From: Candidatus Symbiopectobacterium endolongispinus
Lineage (GTDB): Bacteria; Pseudomonadota; Gammaproteobacteria; Enterobacterales; Enterobacteriaceae
NCBI RefSeq assembly: GCF_018777385.1
Contig: NZ_JAFJYB010000002.1
Span: 496,001 to 560,000 of the forward strand
Length of the DNA stretch: 64,000 nt
Direction: 5' to 3'
The notes under the pieces were generated by a model. That model was not told where the DNA came from. It worked only from the letters and a program-made list of their open reading frames with translations, and did no database searches. Positions 33,172-43,662 of this stretch are shown in pieces; position 1 is the stretch's first letter, and each line of letters opens with the position of its first letter. Position numbers and translations under genes: made by a program.

Positions 33172-34533
33172 ATGTTTGATAACTTAACTGACAGACTCTC
33201 GCGCACATTGCGCAACATCAGTGGCCGCGGACGGTTGACTGAAGACAACATCAAAGACACCCTGCGCGAAGTGCGCATGGCCTTACTTGAAGCCGATGTG
33301 GCGCTCCCTGTGGTGCGTGATTTTATCAACCGGGTCAAGGAAAGTGCCGTCGGGCATGAAGTAAACAAAAGCCTGTCGCCGGGCCAGGGATTCATCAAGA
33401 TCGTCAAAAACGAACTTGTTGCCGCGATGGGAGAAACCAACGAAGCTCTGAATCTGGCAGCTCAACCGCCGGCCGTGGTGTTGATGGCGGGTTTGCAAGG
33501 GGCGGGTAAAACCACCAGCGTGGGTAAGCTGGGCAAGTTCCTGCGTGAGAAGCACAAGAAGAAAGTGCTGGTGGTTTCCGCGGACGTATACCGCCCTGCG
33601 GCGATCAAACAGTTGGAAACCCTGGCTCAAACGGTCGAGGTGGATTTCTTCCCCTCCGACGCGCATGAAAAACCGCTTGATATCGTTAACCGCGCGCTGC
33701 AACACGCCAAACTGAAGTTTTACGATGTGCTGCTGGTGGATACGGCCGGTCGTCTGCACGTTGACGAAGCGATGATGGACGAAATCAAGCAGGTGCATGC
33801 GGCCATCAAGCCTGTTGAAACACTGTTTGTGGTTGACGCCATGACCGGTCAGGATGCGGCCAATACCGCAAAAGCCTTTAATGAGGCATTGCCGCTTACC
33901 GGTGTGATTTTGACTAAAATTGATGGTGATGCGCGCGGCGGTGCGGCGCTGTCAATTCGTCATATTACCGGCAAACCGATTAAATTCCTCGGCGTTGGCG
34001 AAAAGACAGAGGCCTTGGAGCCGTTCCATCCCGAACGTATTGCGTCGCGTATTCTCGGTATGGGGGATGTGCTTTCCCTGATCGAAGATATTGAAAGCAA
34101 GGTTGACCGCTCTCAGGCGGAAAAACTGGCGAAAAAGCTGAAGAAAGGGGATGGCTTTGATTTAACCGACTTCCTCGATCAACTTAAGCAGATGCGTAAC
34201 ATGGGCGGCATGGCCAGCATGATGAGCAAGCTGCCGGGCGTGGGACAGTTGCCGGACAACGTGAAATCTCAAATGGATGACAAAGTGCTGGTGCGTTTGG
34301 AAGCCATCATCAACTCGATGACGCAACAGGAACGTGCCAAGCCGGAAATCATCAAAGGGTCACGCAAGCGTCGTATCGCCACCGGGTCAGGCATGCAGGT
34401 GCAAGACGTCAACCGTTTGTTAAAACAGTTTGACGACATTCAGCGTATGATGAAAAAGATGAAAAATGGCGGTATGGCAAAAATGATGCGTAGCATGAAA
34501 GGTATGATGCCGCCGGGTTTCCCGGGGCGTTAA
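33172..34533 (+). CDS. ffh: Signal recognition particle GTPase Ffh
   Basis: SRP54 homologue that binds 4.5S RNA and signal sequences at the ribosome and delivers them to FtsY. It has 453 residues as in E. coli: N domain, G domain (GLQGAGKTTSVGKL, DTAGRLHVDE, TKIDGDARGG), and the methionine-rich M domain ending in repeated MMKKM and MMRSMKGMMPP segments. The frame is intact. Confidence 0.98.
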   Translation: MFDNLTDRLSRTLRNISGRGRLTEDNIKDTLREVRMALLEADVALPVVRDFINRVKESAVGHEVNKSLSPGQGFIKIVKNELVAAMGETNEALNLAAQPPAVVLMAGLQGAGKTTSVGKLGKFLREKHKKKVLVVSADVYRPAAIKQLETLAQTVEVDFFPSDAHEKPLDIVNRALQHAKLKFYDVLLVDTAGRLHVDEAMMDEIKQVHAAIKPVETLFVVDAMTGQDAANTAKAFNEALPLTGVILTKIDGDARGGAALSIRHITGKPIKFLGVGEKTEALEPFHPERIASRILGMGDVLSLIEDIESKVDRSQAEKLAKKLKKGDGFDLTDFLDQLKQMRNMGGMASMMSKLPGVGQLPDNVKSQMDDKVLVRLEAIINSMTQQERAKPEIIKGSRKRRIATGSGMQVQDVNRLLKQFDDIQRMMKKMKNGGMAKMMRSMKGMMPPGFPGR

Positions 34534-34624
34534 GAGCGATTTTTTTGCTCTTGGCAGCGCAAATTGACGCTTTAGATTGCTTTTTGTGCCAAAATGAGTA
34601 AAATTTTTTCGGGATTTTTATATG

Positions 34625-34666
34625 ACACCCGGGCCCCGTTCCTCGATGGGGCCCGGGTGTTTTATT
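34625..34666 (+). terminator. Terminator/attenuator hairpin in the rpsP leader
   Basis: Perfect 13-bp G+C-rich arms (34625-34637 and 34648-34660), 10-base loop, followed by TTTATT. It lies between ffh and rpsP, 17 bases before the rpsP start, so it either ends ffh transcription or attenuates the rpsP-rimM-trmD-rplS operon. Confidence 0.75.
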
Positions 34667-34682
34667 AACTAAAGAGGATGTT

Positions 34683-34931
34683 ATGGTAACAATTCGTTTG
34701 GCACGTGGCGGCGCGAAAAAACGCCCGTTCTATCAAGTCGTCGTGACTGACAGCCGCAATGCACGCGACGGTCGTTTCATCGAGCGCGTCGGTTTCTTCA
34801 ACCCGATCGCAGCCGGTAAAGCCGAAGCTCTGCGTCTGGATCTGGACCGTATTGCACATTGGGTTGGCCAAGGTGCAACTATCTCTGATCGCGTTTCTGC
34901 GCTGATCAAAGATGCTAAAAAAGCTGCGTAA
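34683..34931 (+). CDS. rpsP: 30S ribosomal protein S16
   Basis: Assembly protein of the 30S subunit; 82 residues as in E. coli, [20 protein letters not shown] at the start. Ribosome binding site AAAGAGG. First gene of the conserved rpsP-rimM-trmD-rplS operon. Confidence 0.97.
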   Translation: MVTIRLARGGAKKRPFYQVVVTDSRNARDGRFIERVGFFNPIAAGKAEALRLDLDRIAHWVGQGATISDRVSALIKDAKKAA

Positions 34932-34949
34932 TCTGCTGCGGTGGTGACA

Positions 34950-35498
34950 ATGAGCAAGCAACTTAACCCGTCATCCCCTGTTAATCCCATCGTGATGGGA
35001 AAAATGGGGTCAACGTATGGTATTCGGGGTTGGCTCAGGGTGTTTTCCTCCACCGAAGAAACCGAAAGCATTTTTGATTACCAGCCCTGGTATATCCAGT
35101 CTCAGGGATCCTGGCAGATTGTCGAGATCGAAAGCTGGAAACACCACAATCAGGATCTGATCATCAAAGTAAAAGGTGTTTATGATCGCGATGCGGCAAA
35201 TTTATTAACGAACGCTGAGATCGTTGTAGATTCTGCACAGCTCCCTGATTTGGAGGAAGGTGATTATTACTGGAAGGATCTTTTTGGCTGCGAAGTCATT
35301 ACATCTGCGGGATATCAGCTGGGCAAAGTCATTGATATGATGGAAACCGGTTCTAACGATGTGCTGGTGGTCAAAGCTAACCTGAAAGATGCGTTCGGCG
35401 CGAAGGAACGGCTGATTCCGTTTCTGACCGGACAGGTTATCAAGCACGTAGACCTTTCTACGAAAACGATTGAAGTAGATTGGGACCCGAGTTTTTGA
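34950..35498 (+). CDS. rimM: Ribosome maturation factor RimM
   Basis: Binds S19 and helps mature the 30S head. It has 182 residues as in E. coli when ATG 34950 is used; an upstream in-frame GTG at 34941 is less likely. N-terminal barrel with [18 protein letters not shown] and the C-terminal PRC-barrel domain ([22 protein letters not shown]). The frame is intact. Confidence 0.96.
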   Translation: MSKQLNPSSPVNPIVMGKMGSTYGIRGWLRVFSSTEETESIFDYQPWYIQSQGSWQIVEIESWKHHNQDLIIKVKGVYDRDAANLLTNAEIVVDSAQLPDLEEGDYYWKDLFGCEVITSAGYQLGKVIDMMETGSNDVLVVKANLKDAFGAKERLIPFLTGQVIKHVDLSTKTIEVDWDPSF

Positions 35499-35536
35499 GC
35501 TCTGAATCAAACGAACGAACTGAGTGGAACGCAAAA

Positions 35537-36292
35537 ATGTGGATTGGGGTGATTAGCCTGTTTCCAGAGATGTTTCGCGCAGTGGTTGATTATGGAGTCA
35601 CTGGTCGGGCAGTAAAAAATGGCCTGCTGAACGTAACGTGTTGGAATCCTCGTGATTTCACCTACGATCGGCATCGTACCGTGGACGATCGCCCTTATGG
35701 TGGCGGCCCCGGTATGCTGATGATGGTGCAACCCTTACGGGATGCCATTCATGAAGCAAAGGCCGCGGCAGGCGACGGTGCCAGGGTAATTTATTTATCA
35801 CCTCAGGGCCGTAAGCTGGATCAACAGGGCGTACGGCAGCTCGCAACGCATCAGAAACTGATTCTGGTGTGCGGCCGGTATGAAGGGATTGACGAGCGCG
35901 TAATCAGAACCGAAATTGATGAAGAATGGTCAATCGGGGATTACGTTCTTGGTGGCGGTGAGTTGCCAGCAATGGTGCTTATCGACTCGGTATCCCGTTT
36001 TATTCCTGGCGTGCTGGGGCATGAATCTTCTGCGGAAGAGGACTCCTTTGCAGATGGGCTGTTGGATTGTCCACACTTTACTCGTCCTGAAGTGCTGGAA
36101 GGCGTGGAGGTTCCCCTGGTGTTACTGTCGGGAAACCATGCTGAAATACGTCGCTGGCGATTAAAGCAGTCGCTTGGCCGAACCTGGCTTAGAAGACCTG
36201 AACTTCTGAAAAGCCTAGCTCTGACTGACGAGCAAACGGCGTTGCTGACTGAGTTCCAGCGTGAACATCAGCCTGAGCAACGAGAGGATTAG
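35537..36292 (+). CDS. trmD: tRNA (guanine-37-N1) methyltransferase
   Basis: Methylates G37 next to the anticodon, preventing +1 frameshifting. It has 251 residues (E. coli 255). The SPOUT trefoil knot with [13 protein letters not shown] and [15 protein letters not shown] and the [11 protein letters not shown] loop are present. The start at 35537 is chosen by alignment. The frame is intact. Confidence 0.97.
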   Translation: MWIGVISLFPEMFRAVVDYGVTGRAVKNGLLNVTCWNPRDFTYDRHRTVDDRPYGGGPGMLMMVQPLRDAIHEAKAAAGDGARVIYLSPQGRKLDQQGVRQLATHQKLILVCGRYEGIDERVIRTEIDEEWSIGDYVLGGGELPAMVLIDSVSRFIPGVLGHESSAEEDSFADGLLDCPHFTRPEVLEGVEVPLVLLSGNHAEIRRWRLKQSLGRTWLRRPELLKSLALTDEQTALLTEFQREHQPEQRED

Positions 36293-36336
36293 GGCGTTGC
36301 ACTTCGGTGCGCGTACCCATGTATCAGTTTACCTAG

Positions 36337-36699
<363 letters not shown>

Positions 36700-36737
36700 G
36701 AGTTCGCTAACGCGACATCCAAAAACTTTTAGTTACG

Positions 36738-36769
36738 AAGGGTTTAGCTAATGGCTAAACCCTTTTTTT
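36738..36769 (+). terminator. Intrinsic terminator after rplS
   Basis: Arms AAGGGTTTAGC (36738-36748) and GCTAAACCCTT (36754-36764), 5-base loop, then a T-run. Intact, so the prophage boundary lies beyond it. Confidence 0.9.
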
Positions 36770-36833
36770 ATGTCTTCGTCCACATTCTGTCCACGCGAAA
36801 ATTTTTTGTCCACGGCCACCATTTTCAGGGCGT

Positions 36834-36854
36834 AAAAAAACCCGCATTTGCGGG
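36834..36854 (-). terminator. Terminator after ogr
   Basis: On the - strand the palindrome CCCGCAAATGCGGG (36841-36854) is followed by seven T. It ends the leftward late operon FI-to-ogr. Confidence 0.8.
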
Positions 36855-36873
36855 CGGGTGTTTGTGACGTTTT

Positions 36874-37092
36874 TTAAACCCACAGAGTACCTTGATTGGT
36901 TCGCGTTGGGTGCGGTGGGGCTGAGTTAACGTTACCGGGCGTCATAATCATGTCAGAGATAGTCTCCATTGATTTAAACGTGCAACTGCAATTGATGTTG
37001 GTACATTGATGATAACGCTCTTTGGTTTTAATACTCAGGTAACGACTGGATCGGGTATGTGCCGCGTGTTGGCACAGAGGGAAATGCATCAT
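36874..37092 (-). CDS. ogr: Ogr-like late transcription activator, zinc site damaged
   Basis: 72 residues as in P2 Ogr, the zinc-finger activator that recruits host RNA polymerase alpha to phage late promoters. PLCQHAAHTRSSRYL and the TKERYHQC and NCSCTF regions align. P2 Ogr begins MFHCPLC; here it reads MMHFPLC, so the first of the four zinc-binding Cys is Phe. Cys7 and the CTNINC pair remain. It is open but probably inactive. Confidence 0.85.
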   Translation of the reverse strand: MMHFPLCQHAAHTRSSRYLSIKTKERYHQCTNINCSCTFKSMETISDMIMTPGNVNSAPPHPTRTNQGTLWV

Positions 37093-37177
37093 AGTGAACT
37101 ACCTCATTTTTTTCCGGCTATGATGACATTATAACCACAAACACCAAAACTTAAAAATGCATATTTAAGTTTATATT

Positions 37178-38312
37178 TTAAGTTTCATCACTGGCTTCTA
37201 ACTCAGCATCAGACAACAATACTTCCAGCTCTAACTGCGTGGTATAGCCGCTATTGCTCAGATCATGCGTCACTTTTGAGATTGTCCACAGCTGTTCGTC
37301 GATCACCTGCTTAAAGCCGCTGACCTGAACCTGGGTTTCCGGAAACAGGTCAGCGCGATAGAGAACTCAGCGACATCAAGCTGTAATTTGTCCCATTTCG
37401 CTTGTGCGGCACGCATGGCCTGTGCCTTGGTAGAAAACACGGTGGTCAGTTCCAGCACATTTTCATCGGTGCCGACCATGTAGTTACCCTCACGCGCCTC
37501 TGGCACCTTTGTTGTTTTCTTCGCTTTGGGATGGGTGGGTTGTGGCCCTTGATGCAGTAAGACTTTGCGCTGTACCTTAACCTTTTTAGGTTTCTTCGGC
37601 TTTGGCTCTTTGGTGTGCAACCAGCTTGCCGTCACCCCAGTGTAAGCCCCCGGTCAGCCAGGCTAAAACTATGACGATCGCCGTCACTGCGTTCAATCAC
37701 CTGTTGCGGAATGGGTTTACCGCTGGCCGTCTTTCCCGTTCCGGGGCGGATAAACAGCAAACGCCCGGCTTTGATAGCCGCAATCGCGCCGTTGCGCTCA
37801 GCCAGCCGGGTAATAAACACCGCATCGGTTTCCTGCGTCTGGTCGATATGCGGGATTTTTATCCCGGCGAACCCGTCAGCCAGCATCGGCACAAGGTTAT
37901 TACGCGTTGCCACCTGCGCCACAATCGCCCCCAGCGTGGTGTCGTGGTACGACAATTCCCGGCGCGAATTGAGCGACCCGCGAAAATCCGCGCTGCGCGC
38001 CCGGATAGTCATCGTGTCCGGTGCGTCCCGGTGTTCGATTTCGTCCACGGTGAAATCGCCTTTGCCGATCAGCGCTTCGCCCTGCCAGCCTAAAAACACC
38101 GACAGCACCGCGCCCCGGCGTGGCAACTGTACCTGCCCGTCGCTGTCATCGAGCTCGATGTCGAGTTGGTCGGCCTCAAAGCCCCGGTTATCGGTCAGAT
38201 TCAGCGATAGCAGACGTGGGCTAATGATGGTGGTAATGTCCTGCTCATTCAGACGCAGCAGGTACGCGGGGGCGGTCTTACTGCCTGCGCGTACATTTAA
38301 CGGGTTAATCAT
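37178..38312 (-). pseudogene. D: P2 gpD-like tail protein, two frameshifts
   Basis: Late control/baseplate hub protein D (387 aa in P2). The first 226 codons from 38312 read cleanly (SADFRGSLNSRREL, DQTQETDAVFITRLAE). One base is lost in the G-run near 37650; the second frame starts TASWLHTKEPKPKK and shifts again near 37350. The end (QVIDEQLWTISKVTHDLS) closes at TAA 37178. Confidence 0.88.
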
Positions 38313-38794
38313 GCGAATAATCCCCCGATGGCGGATCGTGCCTTATTGGCAAGCGCTCCGGCGCTGCCCAGCAAGCCCTCGGCCTGCTGGCGCAAATCGC
38401 CTAGCATGGCAGATAGCGACGAATCTACGCGGGTCAGCGTCACGGTAAATTCAATGCGCCGGGCGCGGCCATCGGGGAAAAAGTCGGTTTTCGTCTGGCT
38501 GATACTGTTCACCACAAATACCCCGTAAATGGTGCCGCTGCCCTCAATCAGCGGCCAAGCCATCCCCTGATCGGCCATGGTTTCCAGCATCAATAATGAC
38601 AGCGTGCCGCCCGTGATTTCCGGCATCAACTCACCCGACAGGGTGATTTTTTCCTCTTCAATGCCCAAGAACTGCAACGCCGGGCGCTGGCCGACGCGGC
38701 TGTTTGACGGCCAGCGGTATTCCACGTTGCGCTGCATGTTCTGGTAAGGCAGGGTCTGGAGCTGAAACACAAACAGCCCGAGCGTGAGCATCAT
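38309..38794 (-). CDS. U: P2 gpU-like tail terminator
   Basis: 161 residues (P2 U 159). MLTLGLFVFQLQTLPYQ at the start and the ADQGMAWPLIEGSGTIYG segment match the family, which caps the tail and ends tube growth. The frame is intact; it overlaps D by four bases. Confidence 0.88.
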   Translation of the reverse strand: MMLTLGLFVFQLQTLPYQNMQRNVEYRWPSNSRVGQRPALQFLGIEEEKITLSGELMPEITGGTLSLLMLETMADQGMAWPLIEGSGTIYGVFVVNSISQTKTDFFPDGRARRIEFTVTLTRVDSSLSAMLGDLRQQAEGLLGSAGALANKARSAIGGLFA

Positions 38795-38796
38795 GA

Positions 38797-40859
38797 TTAG
38801 CCTCCCTGATAGCTGTATTGACTGAATGCGCGCGATCGCGCCGACCGTTCCCTCTGCTCAAACTGGCGCGCCACTTCCTGTGCTATGTCCTGCGCACTCT
38901 GGCCGGGCTGCGCAACAATGCTGATAGGCGCATGGATGCTGACCGTAGACGGTGCGGCGCTGGCCTGTGCCGTGGGGGCTATCGGACGATAGGCCGACAT
39001 GTTCATGGCAGCAGACGCCATTGCCGCTGTTTCCCGGCGGCTGGTCACGTTGACCGGGCCTTCTACGATCTCCGGGCCATGCTCGCCGACCACGGCGAAT
39101 TTTCCCAGCGGGATGCGCCCGCGTTTAAGGCAGCGGCCTGTTGCGGCGGTATGAGCTTATCCGCGCCCGGCAGGTTTTTCGATTTCTCATCAACCAGTCC
39201 CAGCTTTTCCAGTAGCCACGACACACCGGATCTCAGCGAATCCAACGGGTGCATCACGGCATTTAGCCCGTTAGCCAGCGTCTCGCCAAAACGTTTCCCC
39301 ACGCTGGCCGCACCGTCCAGCTCGGCAGCGGTCGATTTAACCGGGGCCAGCAAATCACCGAACCAGCCAAACAGCGCTTTTACCGTGTCGCCTATCCATG
39401 TAAAAGCGGGTTGCAGCGGCGCAAAGGCGGCAATAATTGGCGCACTGGCGGCAACAAACCCCTCAACCACACCGCCGATAAAGGCCTTGATAGGCTCCCA
39501 GTATTTCCAGATAAGCAACGCGCCGCCAACAATCGCCGCGTTGGCCCGTTCTGCCGGATCTTTGATTTTCAGCAGACCATGTGCGGTTTTCTGCATGGCG
39601 GCACGCGCTTTATCGCCATCGCTGGCAATGGCAGTAGATATTTTGGCGGCATTGAGCCCGGCGGCGTCATAGGCTTCAATGCTTGACTCGGACATGTCCG
39701 AGCCGCGAATGCTGAACTCCTTTACCGCGTCGCCCGTCTTGTCCAGCGCAAATTTTCCTTGCTGCGCCATCTCCACAAGAAGCGTCATCGCCTCCGATCC
39801 GCTGAATCCCATATTGCGGAAGTGGGTCGAATACTCGCGCAGGATTTCCGGCAGTTCGCCGCGCATCTGTGCCGATACGCGCTGCATCCCGTATACCATC
39901 AAATCAAACGCCTCATCGCTGTTTTTAGCGAGGCCGTTTTTCATCATGATGGCCGCTATCTGGATACTTTCGGCAGCGTCGCCACCGAGTACCGCCTGCA
40001 TGTCCAGCGCCTTACGCGATATACGGGTCAGCTCGGTTTCGCCCACATTTCCCAGCGCACCCAATGTGCTGCGCACCGCGGCGACTGCTTCCGCTATCTG
40101 ATTGAGATCGCCACTGACACCTGTGGCATTAATCTGTTTGATAACGCGGGTGTACTGTTCGCCGTCGGCGCTATTCCCGCCCGTTTGTGCCGCGATGCGT
40201 GCGCCTTGTCCGTTGGCCTCAACGGCGGGAGCAATCAGGCGGCTTTCGGCATACAGCGCCGTCGAGCCGAGACCAAACGCCGCCGCACCGCCGTTGCGTA
40301 CCCCGGCAGTGATGGCTTTGCCTTTCTCGTAGCGCTGACTGACTGCGTTCAGCTTTTCCTGTTGCTGGCTGACGCGCGCAAGGGCGGAGCGCTGCTGATC
40401 CAGCGTGGCGGTGGTTTGGGAAATATCGTTGCGTAATTTACGCTCATGGCCGGAAAGGTTGCGCGTGCTGATGCCCGCCTGTTGCAACTCTTCACGCTGA
40501 CGCTGTAGCGACTGGCGCAGTTCGCCGTATTCGGTCTTGAGCGTTGCCGCCTGATGTTTCGCACTCGCCAGCGCCTTTACCTGCTGCTTGGTAGGGTTTT
40601 CGCTGTCGCGCCGTTCAGCCGACAGGGCAGCGGCTTTGGCTTGCGCCTGTTTGAGTGCCGCCCCGGTTTCGCTTAGCTGGCTTTTGGCTTTGCGAAAGCC
40701 CTCAATGCGTCCGGTCTGTGCGTTCAGGGTTTTAAGCTGGCCCTGTGAGTCGCGGATATCACCCGACAGTTTTTTACTGGCGGTTTGAACCGCCTTAAAC
40801 GGTCGGGTGGCATTATCCACGGCCTTAAGCAAAACACTGAGCTGTAGATTATTACTCAT
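38797..40859 (-). pseudogene. T: P2 gpT-like tail tape measure, deleted and frameshifted
   Basis: Tape-measure protein setting tail length (815 aa in P2). Start ATG 40859 overlaps the E' stop. The long coiled-coil N-terminus (residues ~30-190) is intact. Near codon 447 an internal deletion joins AERANAA to IVGGALLIWKYW, and near 39115 the frame shifts; the end (VVGEHGPEIVEG to TAA 38797) is in another frame. Together about 690 codons remain. Confidence 0.85.
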
Positions 40860-41030
40860 TGGCATGTCCGCTGCGTTTCAGCGCCTTGTCGCGCCATAGA
40901 ATCAACTCGGTAAGGCTCATTGGATAAAGCTCTGAGGGCGGCCAGTGAAAAATCACCCGATATCCGCCATCAGTTCATCAACGGTCAGGCTTCGTGGGAG
41001 GTCGCCTGCGGTGATTTCGGCGTCAAAAAA
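40852..41030 (-). pseudogene. E': P2 E' extension reached by -1 frameshift, broken
   Basis: In P2, ribosomes slip -1 at TTTTTTG inside E and read on into E', giving the E+E' tail assembly chaperone. Here TTTTTTG is kept at 41024-41030 and the -1 frame reads FDAEITAGDL, but it ends after about 23 codons at TGA because one base is missing near 40955. The rest (VIFHWPPSELYPMSLTELI) is in the neighbouring frame up to TAA 40852. Confidence 0.75.
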
Positions 41031-41281
41031 CCGATCACCTTGCCAGCGGTGGCAATCATATCCGGCAGTTCCATGCGGGTGATTTCAGGTTCGGTCAGCG
41101 CCGGCACCGTCATACGCGGCAGTACTTTAATCATGGCGTCAACGTCTGAGTTTGCCACGGCGGCCAGATTGACACCGCGCAGGGTTCCGGTAGTGGGTTT
41201 AATCAGTGTGACGGTTTCGATCAGGGTGTCACCACGTTTAATCGGGGTTTCCAGCGTTACTACGTTATCGTGTTGGTTCAT
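40985..41281 (-). CDS. E: P2 gpE-like tail assembly protein
   Basis: 98 residues (P2 E 91). TLETPIKRGDTLIETVTL and the ENDPHI-type motif region ELPDMIATAGKVIGFL match the family. The frame is intact and carries the slippery heptamer near its 3' end. Spacing and order E-E'-T are as in P2. Confidence 0.85.
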   Translation of the reverse strand: MNQHDNVVTLETPIKRGDTLIETVTLIKPTTGTLRGVNLAAVANSDVDAMIKVLPRMTVPALTEPEITRMELPDMIATAGKVIGFLTPKSPQATSHEA

Positions 41282-41340
41282 GATAATTCTCTGTATTCAG
41301 GGTGAAGAAAGACGGCCAGCATTGCGCTGGCCGCACAGGG

Positions 41341-41769
41341 TTACACCAGACCAATCGCCAGGCGGTGTTGCTCCAGACGGTCAACGCCATTGACACGCTC
41401 AATCATGTTGATGGTGTCAATTTCGATCATCTCTTTGCCGTCCATGGTCAGCTTGTAATAAGTGCACTGGGTAGAAATTTTGATTTCGGTGTCTTCCCCT
41501 TGCTTACTCTCGCCGCCGTCGATTTCTTTGTGACGCCCGCGCATCACCACTTCTACCGTAATGATTTCCCCGGTGTCATCACGCTGGTACGACCCAGTAA
41601 AGCGCAGCATGACCGCATCGGCACCCGGTGCGGCACCGTTCATGCCGCCGCCGCGATAGCTCCCCAGCTTGCGCGTGAGCTTCGGCAGCGTGACGGCGGT
41701 AGCGATCCCCATGTAGCTCATCCCGTCATTGAACAGGTTCATAAATTTCAGTTTGCGAGGCAGTGCCAT
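41341..41769 (-). CDS. FII: P2 gpFII-like tail tube protein, internal deletion
   Basis: Tail tube subunit. P2 FII has 172 residues, this one 142: after YRGGGMNGAAPG about 32 residues that normally include a DDDALSMEW-like segment are missing, and the chain resumes in frame at ADAVMLRFTGSYQRDDTGE. The rest (HKEIDGGESKQGEDTE, IDTINMIERVNGVDRLEQHR) is well kept. An in-frame deletion in a tube ring subunit is unlikely to be tolerated. Confidence 0.85.
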   Translation of the reverse strand: MALPRKLKFMNLFNDGMSYMGIATAVTLPKLTRKLGSYRGGGMNGAAPGADAVMLRFTGSYQRDDTGEIITVEVVMRGRHKEIDGGESKQGEDTEIKISTQCTYYKLTMDGKEMIEIDTINMIERVNGVDRLEQHRLAIGLV

Positions 41770-41783
41770 AGCGTTGCGGCTCC

Positions 41784-42953
41784 TTAGCTGTTAACTGACG
41801 CGGACAGGTTCACCATATATTTATCGGTGATGCGCTGGCGCAGGGTGAGATTTTCCAGAGGGGGGACAGGCGTATGGTCATAATCGATATACAGTTTCCC
41901 GGCCTTGAGGGTTTCTTTATCGTTGGCGCTTTCGTCATACCAACAATCGGCATCAATGATGTAACCGTTGCTTTTCAACTCGCGGAACTTGGCCTTGATA
42001 CCGTCGATAATGTCGCGGATAAGTGTTGCGGTCATCGCCTTGTCGTTGGCCCACATGTGCGCCTCTGCCATGGTGTCGGCAATCACCTGTGCGGTGCGGG
42101 TATAGTTCTCAAACAGGAACAGCGGATCGTCAGAGCAAGTGCGGTTGCCCCAGAAGCGGAAACCGTCTTTGCGTACCAGCGTAGTGACGCCTGCTTCATT
42201 GAGTAAATCCGCGTCAGTGCTGGGTGTCTGTAAATCCCAGAATACCGAGGCGCTGATCCCCGTCACGCCGTTGACGCCGACGTTAGACAGGGTTTTATTC
42301 CAACCTGTCTCTTGGTCAATCTTGGCGCGCAGTCCTAACGCGCGAGCGGTGGCGTAAGCTGTGGTGCTGGCGTTCGCGGTGGTATCCCATGCGATAAAGT
42401 CCGGCCAGATAACCATCAGTTCACGCTGGCTGAAATTGTCGCGGTAGTTGATGGCATCCGACAGGTTTTTGCAGCCCCATGCGCTGACATAACCAAAGGC
42501 ACGCAGCGATTGGCAAATGGACGCTAGCGCGGTGGCGGCAGGTAACGAATCCAGCCCCGGCAAGTCGAGAATGCGCGGCTTAACCCCCGTAACTGCTTGT
42601 GCATCTAACAGGGTTTTCATCCCGGTGTATTTGCCGTTATCGTCGCTGCCGCCGATCACATTGCTGAGGGTTTCGGCTTCATCGTTACCATCGGCCACGC
42701 GCACCACGACGGTAACGGGTTTGGACTGGTCGGCAATTGCCGACAGGGCAGCGGCCAGCGTGCCTTTTTTTCCGGCTTTGCCGACGGCAGACAGAACATT
42801 GGTGATCAATACCGGGGTATTGAGTGGAAAGGTTGCCGCGTCGGCATCCGGTGCGGTGCACACCATACCGATAATCGCGGTGGATACAGTGGAAATAACG
42901 CGCGTGCCGTCATTGACCTCAACAACCTGCACGCCGTGATGGTAATCGCTCAT
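41784..42953 (-). CDS. FI: P2 gpFI-like contractile tail sheath
   Basis: 389 residues (P2 FI 396). Start at 42953 (MSDYHHGVQVVEVNDG) chosen by alignment; the open frame reaches further upstream without homology. Conserved sheath segments such as DQTGW-type KIDQETGWNKTLSN and WGNRTCSDDPLF are present. The frame is intact. Confidence 0.9.
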   Translation of the reverse strand: MSDYHHGVQVVEVNDGTRVISTVSTAIIGMVCTAPDADAATFPLNTPVLITNVLSAVGKAGKKGTLAAALSAIADQSKPVTVVVRVADGNDEAETLSNVIGGSDDNGKYTGMKTLLDAQAVTGVKPRILDLPGLDSLPAATALASICQSLRAFGYVSAWGCKNLSDAINYRDNFSQRELMVIWPDFIAWDTTANASTTAYATARALGLRAKIDQETGWNKTLSNVGVNGVTGISASVFWDLQTPSTDADLLNEAGVTTLVRKDGFRFWGNRTCSDDPLFLFENYTRTAQVIADTMAEAHMWANDKAMTATLIRDIIDGIKAKFRELKSNGYIIDADCWYDESANDKETLKAGKLYIDYDHTPVPPLENLTLRQRITDKYMVNLSASVNS

Positions 42954-43054
42954 CAGGCTCACTCCAGTGAAATAGGCAAGGTTATTGTGTTGTGCTGTCG
43001 ATGAGGGCGAATCTTGTTGCTGCCCGGCTGGCGCTGGAACAACAAAGAGGGAAA

Positions 43055-43080
43055 GAAAAAACCCACCGGACAGGTGGGCG
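43055..43080 (-). terminator. Terminator between tail-fibre remnant and FI
   Basis: On the - strand CCCACC-TGTCC-GGTGGG (43062-43078) is followed by six T (43056-43061). It separates the V-W-J-I-H-G late operon from the FI operon. Confidence 0.8.
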
Positions 43081-43098
43081 ATAGTTGCAGTGCTTGGC

Positions 43099-43662
43099 CT
43101 ATTTACCGATGGCGTGATAACACACATCTATGGCACTACCGGAACCGCTCCGCTGGTTCCACGCCACGGAAAAGCCTGCTTCTGACAGATTTCGAACTCT
43201 TATCACCAAACCATTGGTGTCTGCACCGCCATTCTCTTGGAGGAAAATCATCGGGGTTTCTGTAAACACTTTCGGGAAAACGACATCAAGCGGCGCGCCA
43301 ATTGTTAGATTGAAACGCGCAAAAACCTCTATCTTTCCATCAGAAAATTTTCGCCAATGAAACCCGGTTCCTGCGCCAGTTTCAACGATACCTACCATGC
43401 CTAAATCAGACGATGTTAAATTGATGTCTTGCGTGCCGTCAAAATCGACCCCATTAATTTTACGCGTGGTTGACAGCTTTGCCGCCGCTACAGCGGTGGC
43501 GGCTTTCGCCAGATAACGGCCATCGGCCTCTGTTTTATTCCATGTATTGATATCTCCAGCCAACAAGTTGACGTCGGCAGAAAGCGGCTTTCCGTTAACC
43601 TTAATGGAGCGTAACGCATATTTTTGCGCAGCCTGTGTGTCGGTTAACGCGCCAACATCGGC
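43099..43662 (-). pseudogene. Tail-fibre (P2 H-like) C-terminal remnant
   Basis: Only the distal end of a tail fibre is left. The repeat unit ADVNLLAGDINTWNKTEADG followed by RYLAKA is typical of P2-type fibres, then NINLTSSDLG-like and a C-terminal tip domain to stop 43099. The start of the gene has been removed by a deletion that joins it, out of frame, to the end of W near 43662. The preserved tip has no visible lesion. Confidence 0.75.

Noticed and set aside
36770-36833. The repeated TTGTCCAC/CTGTCCAC motifs before ogr as an att core
   Set aside because: The other prophage end is not in the window, so no repeat can be matched.
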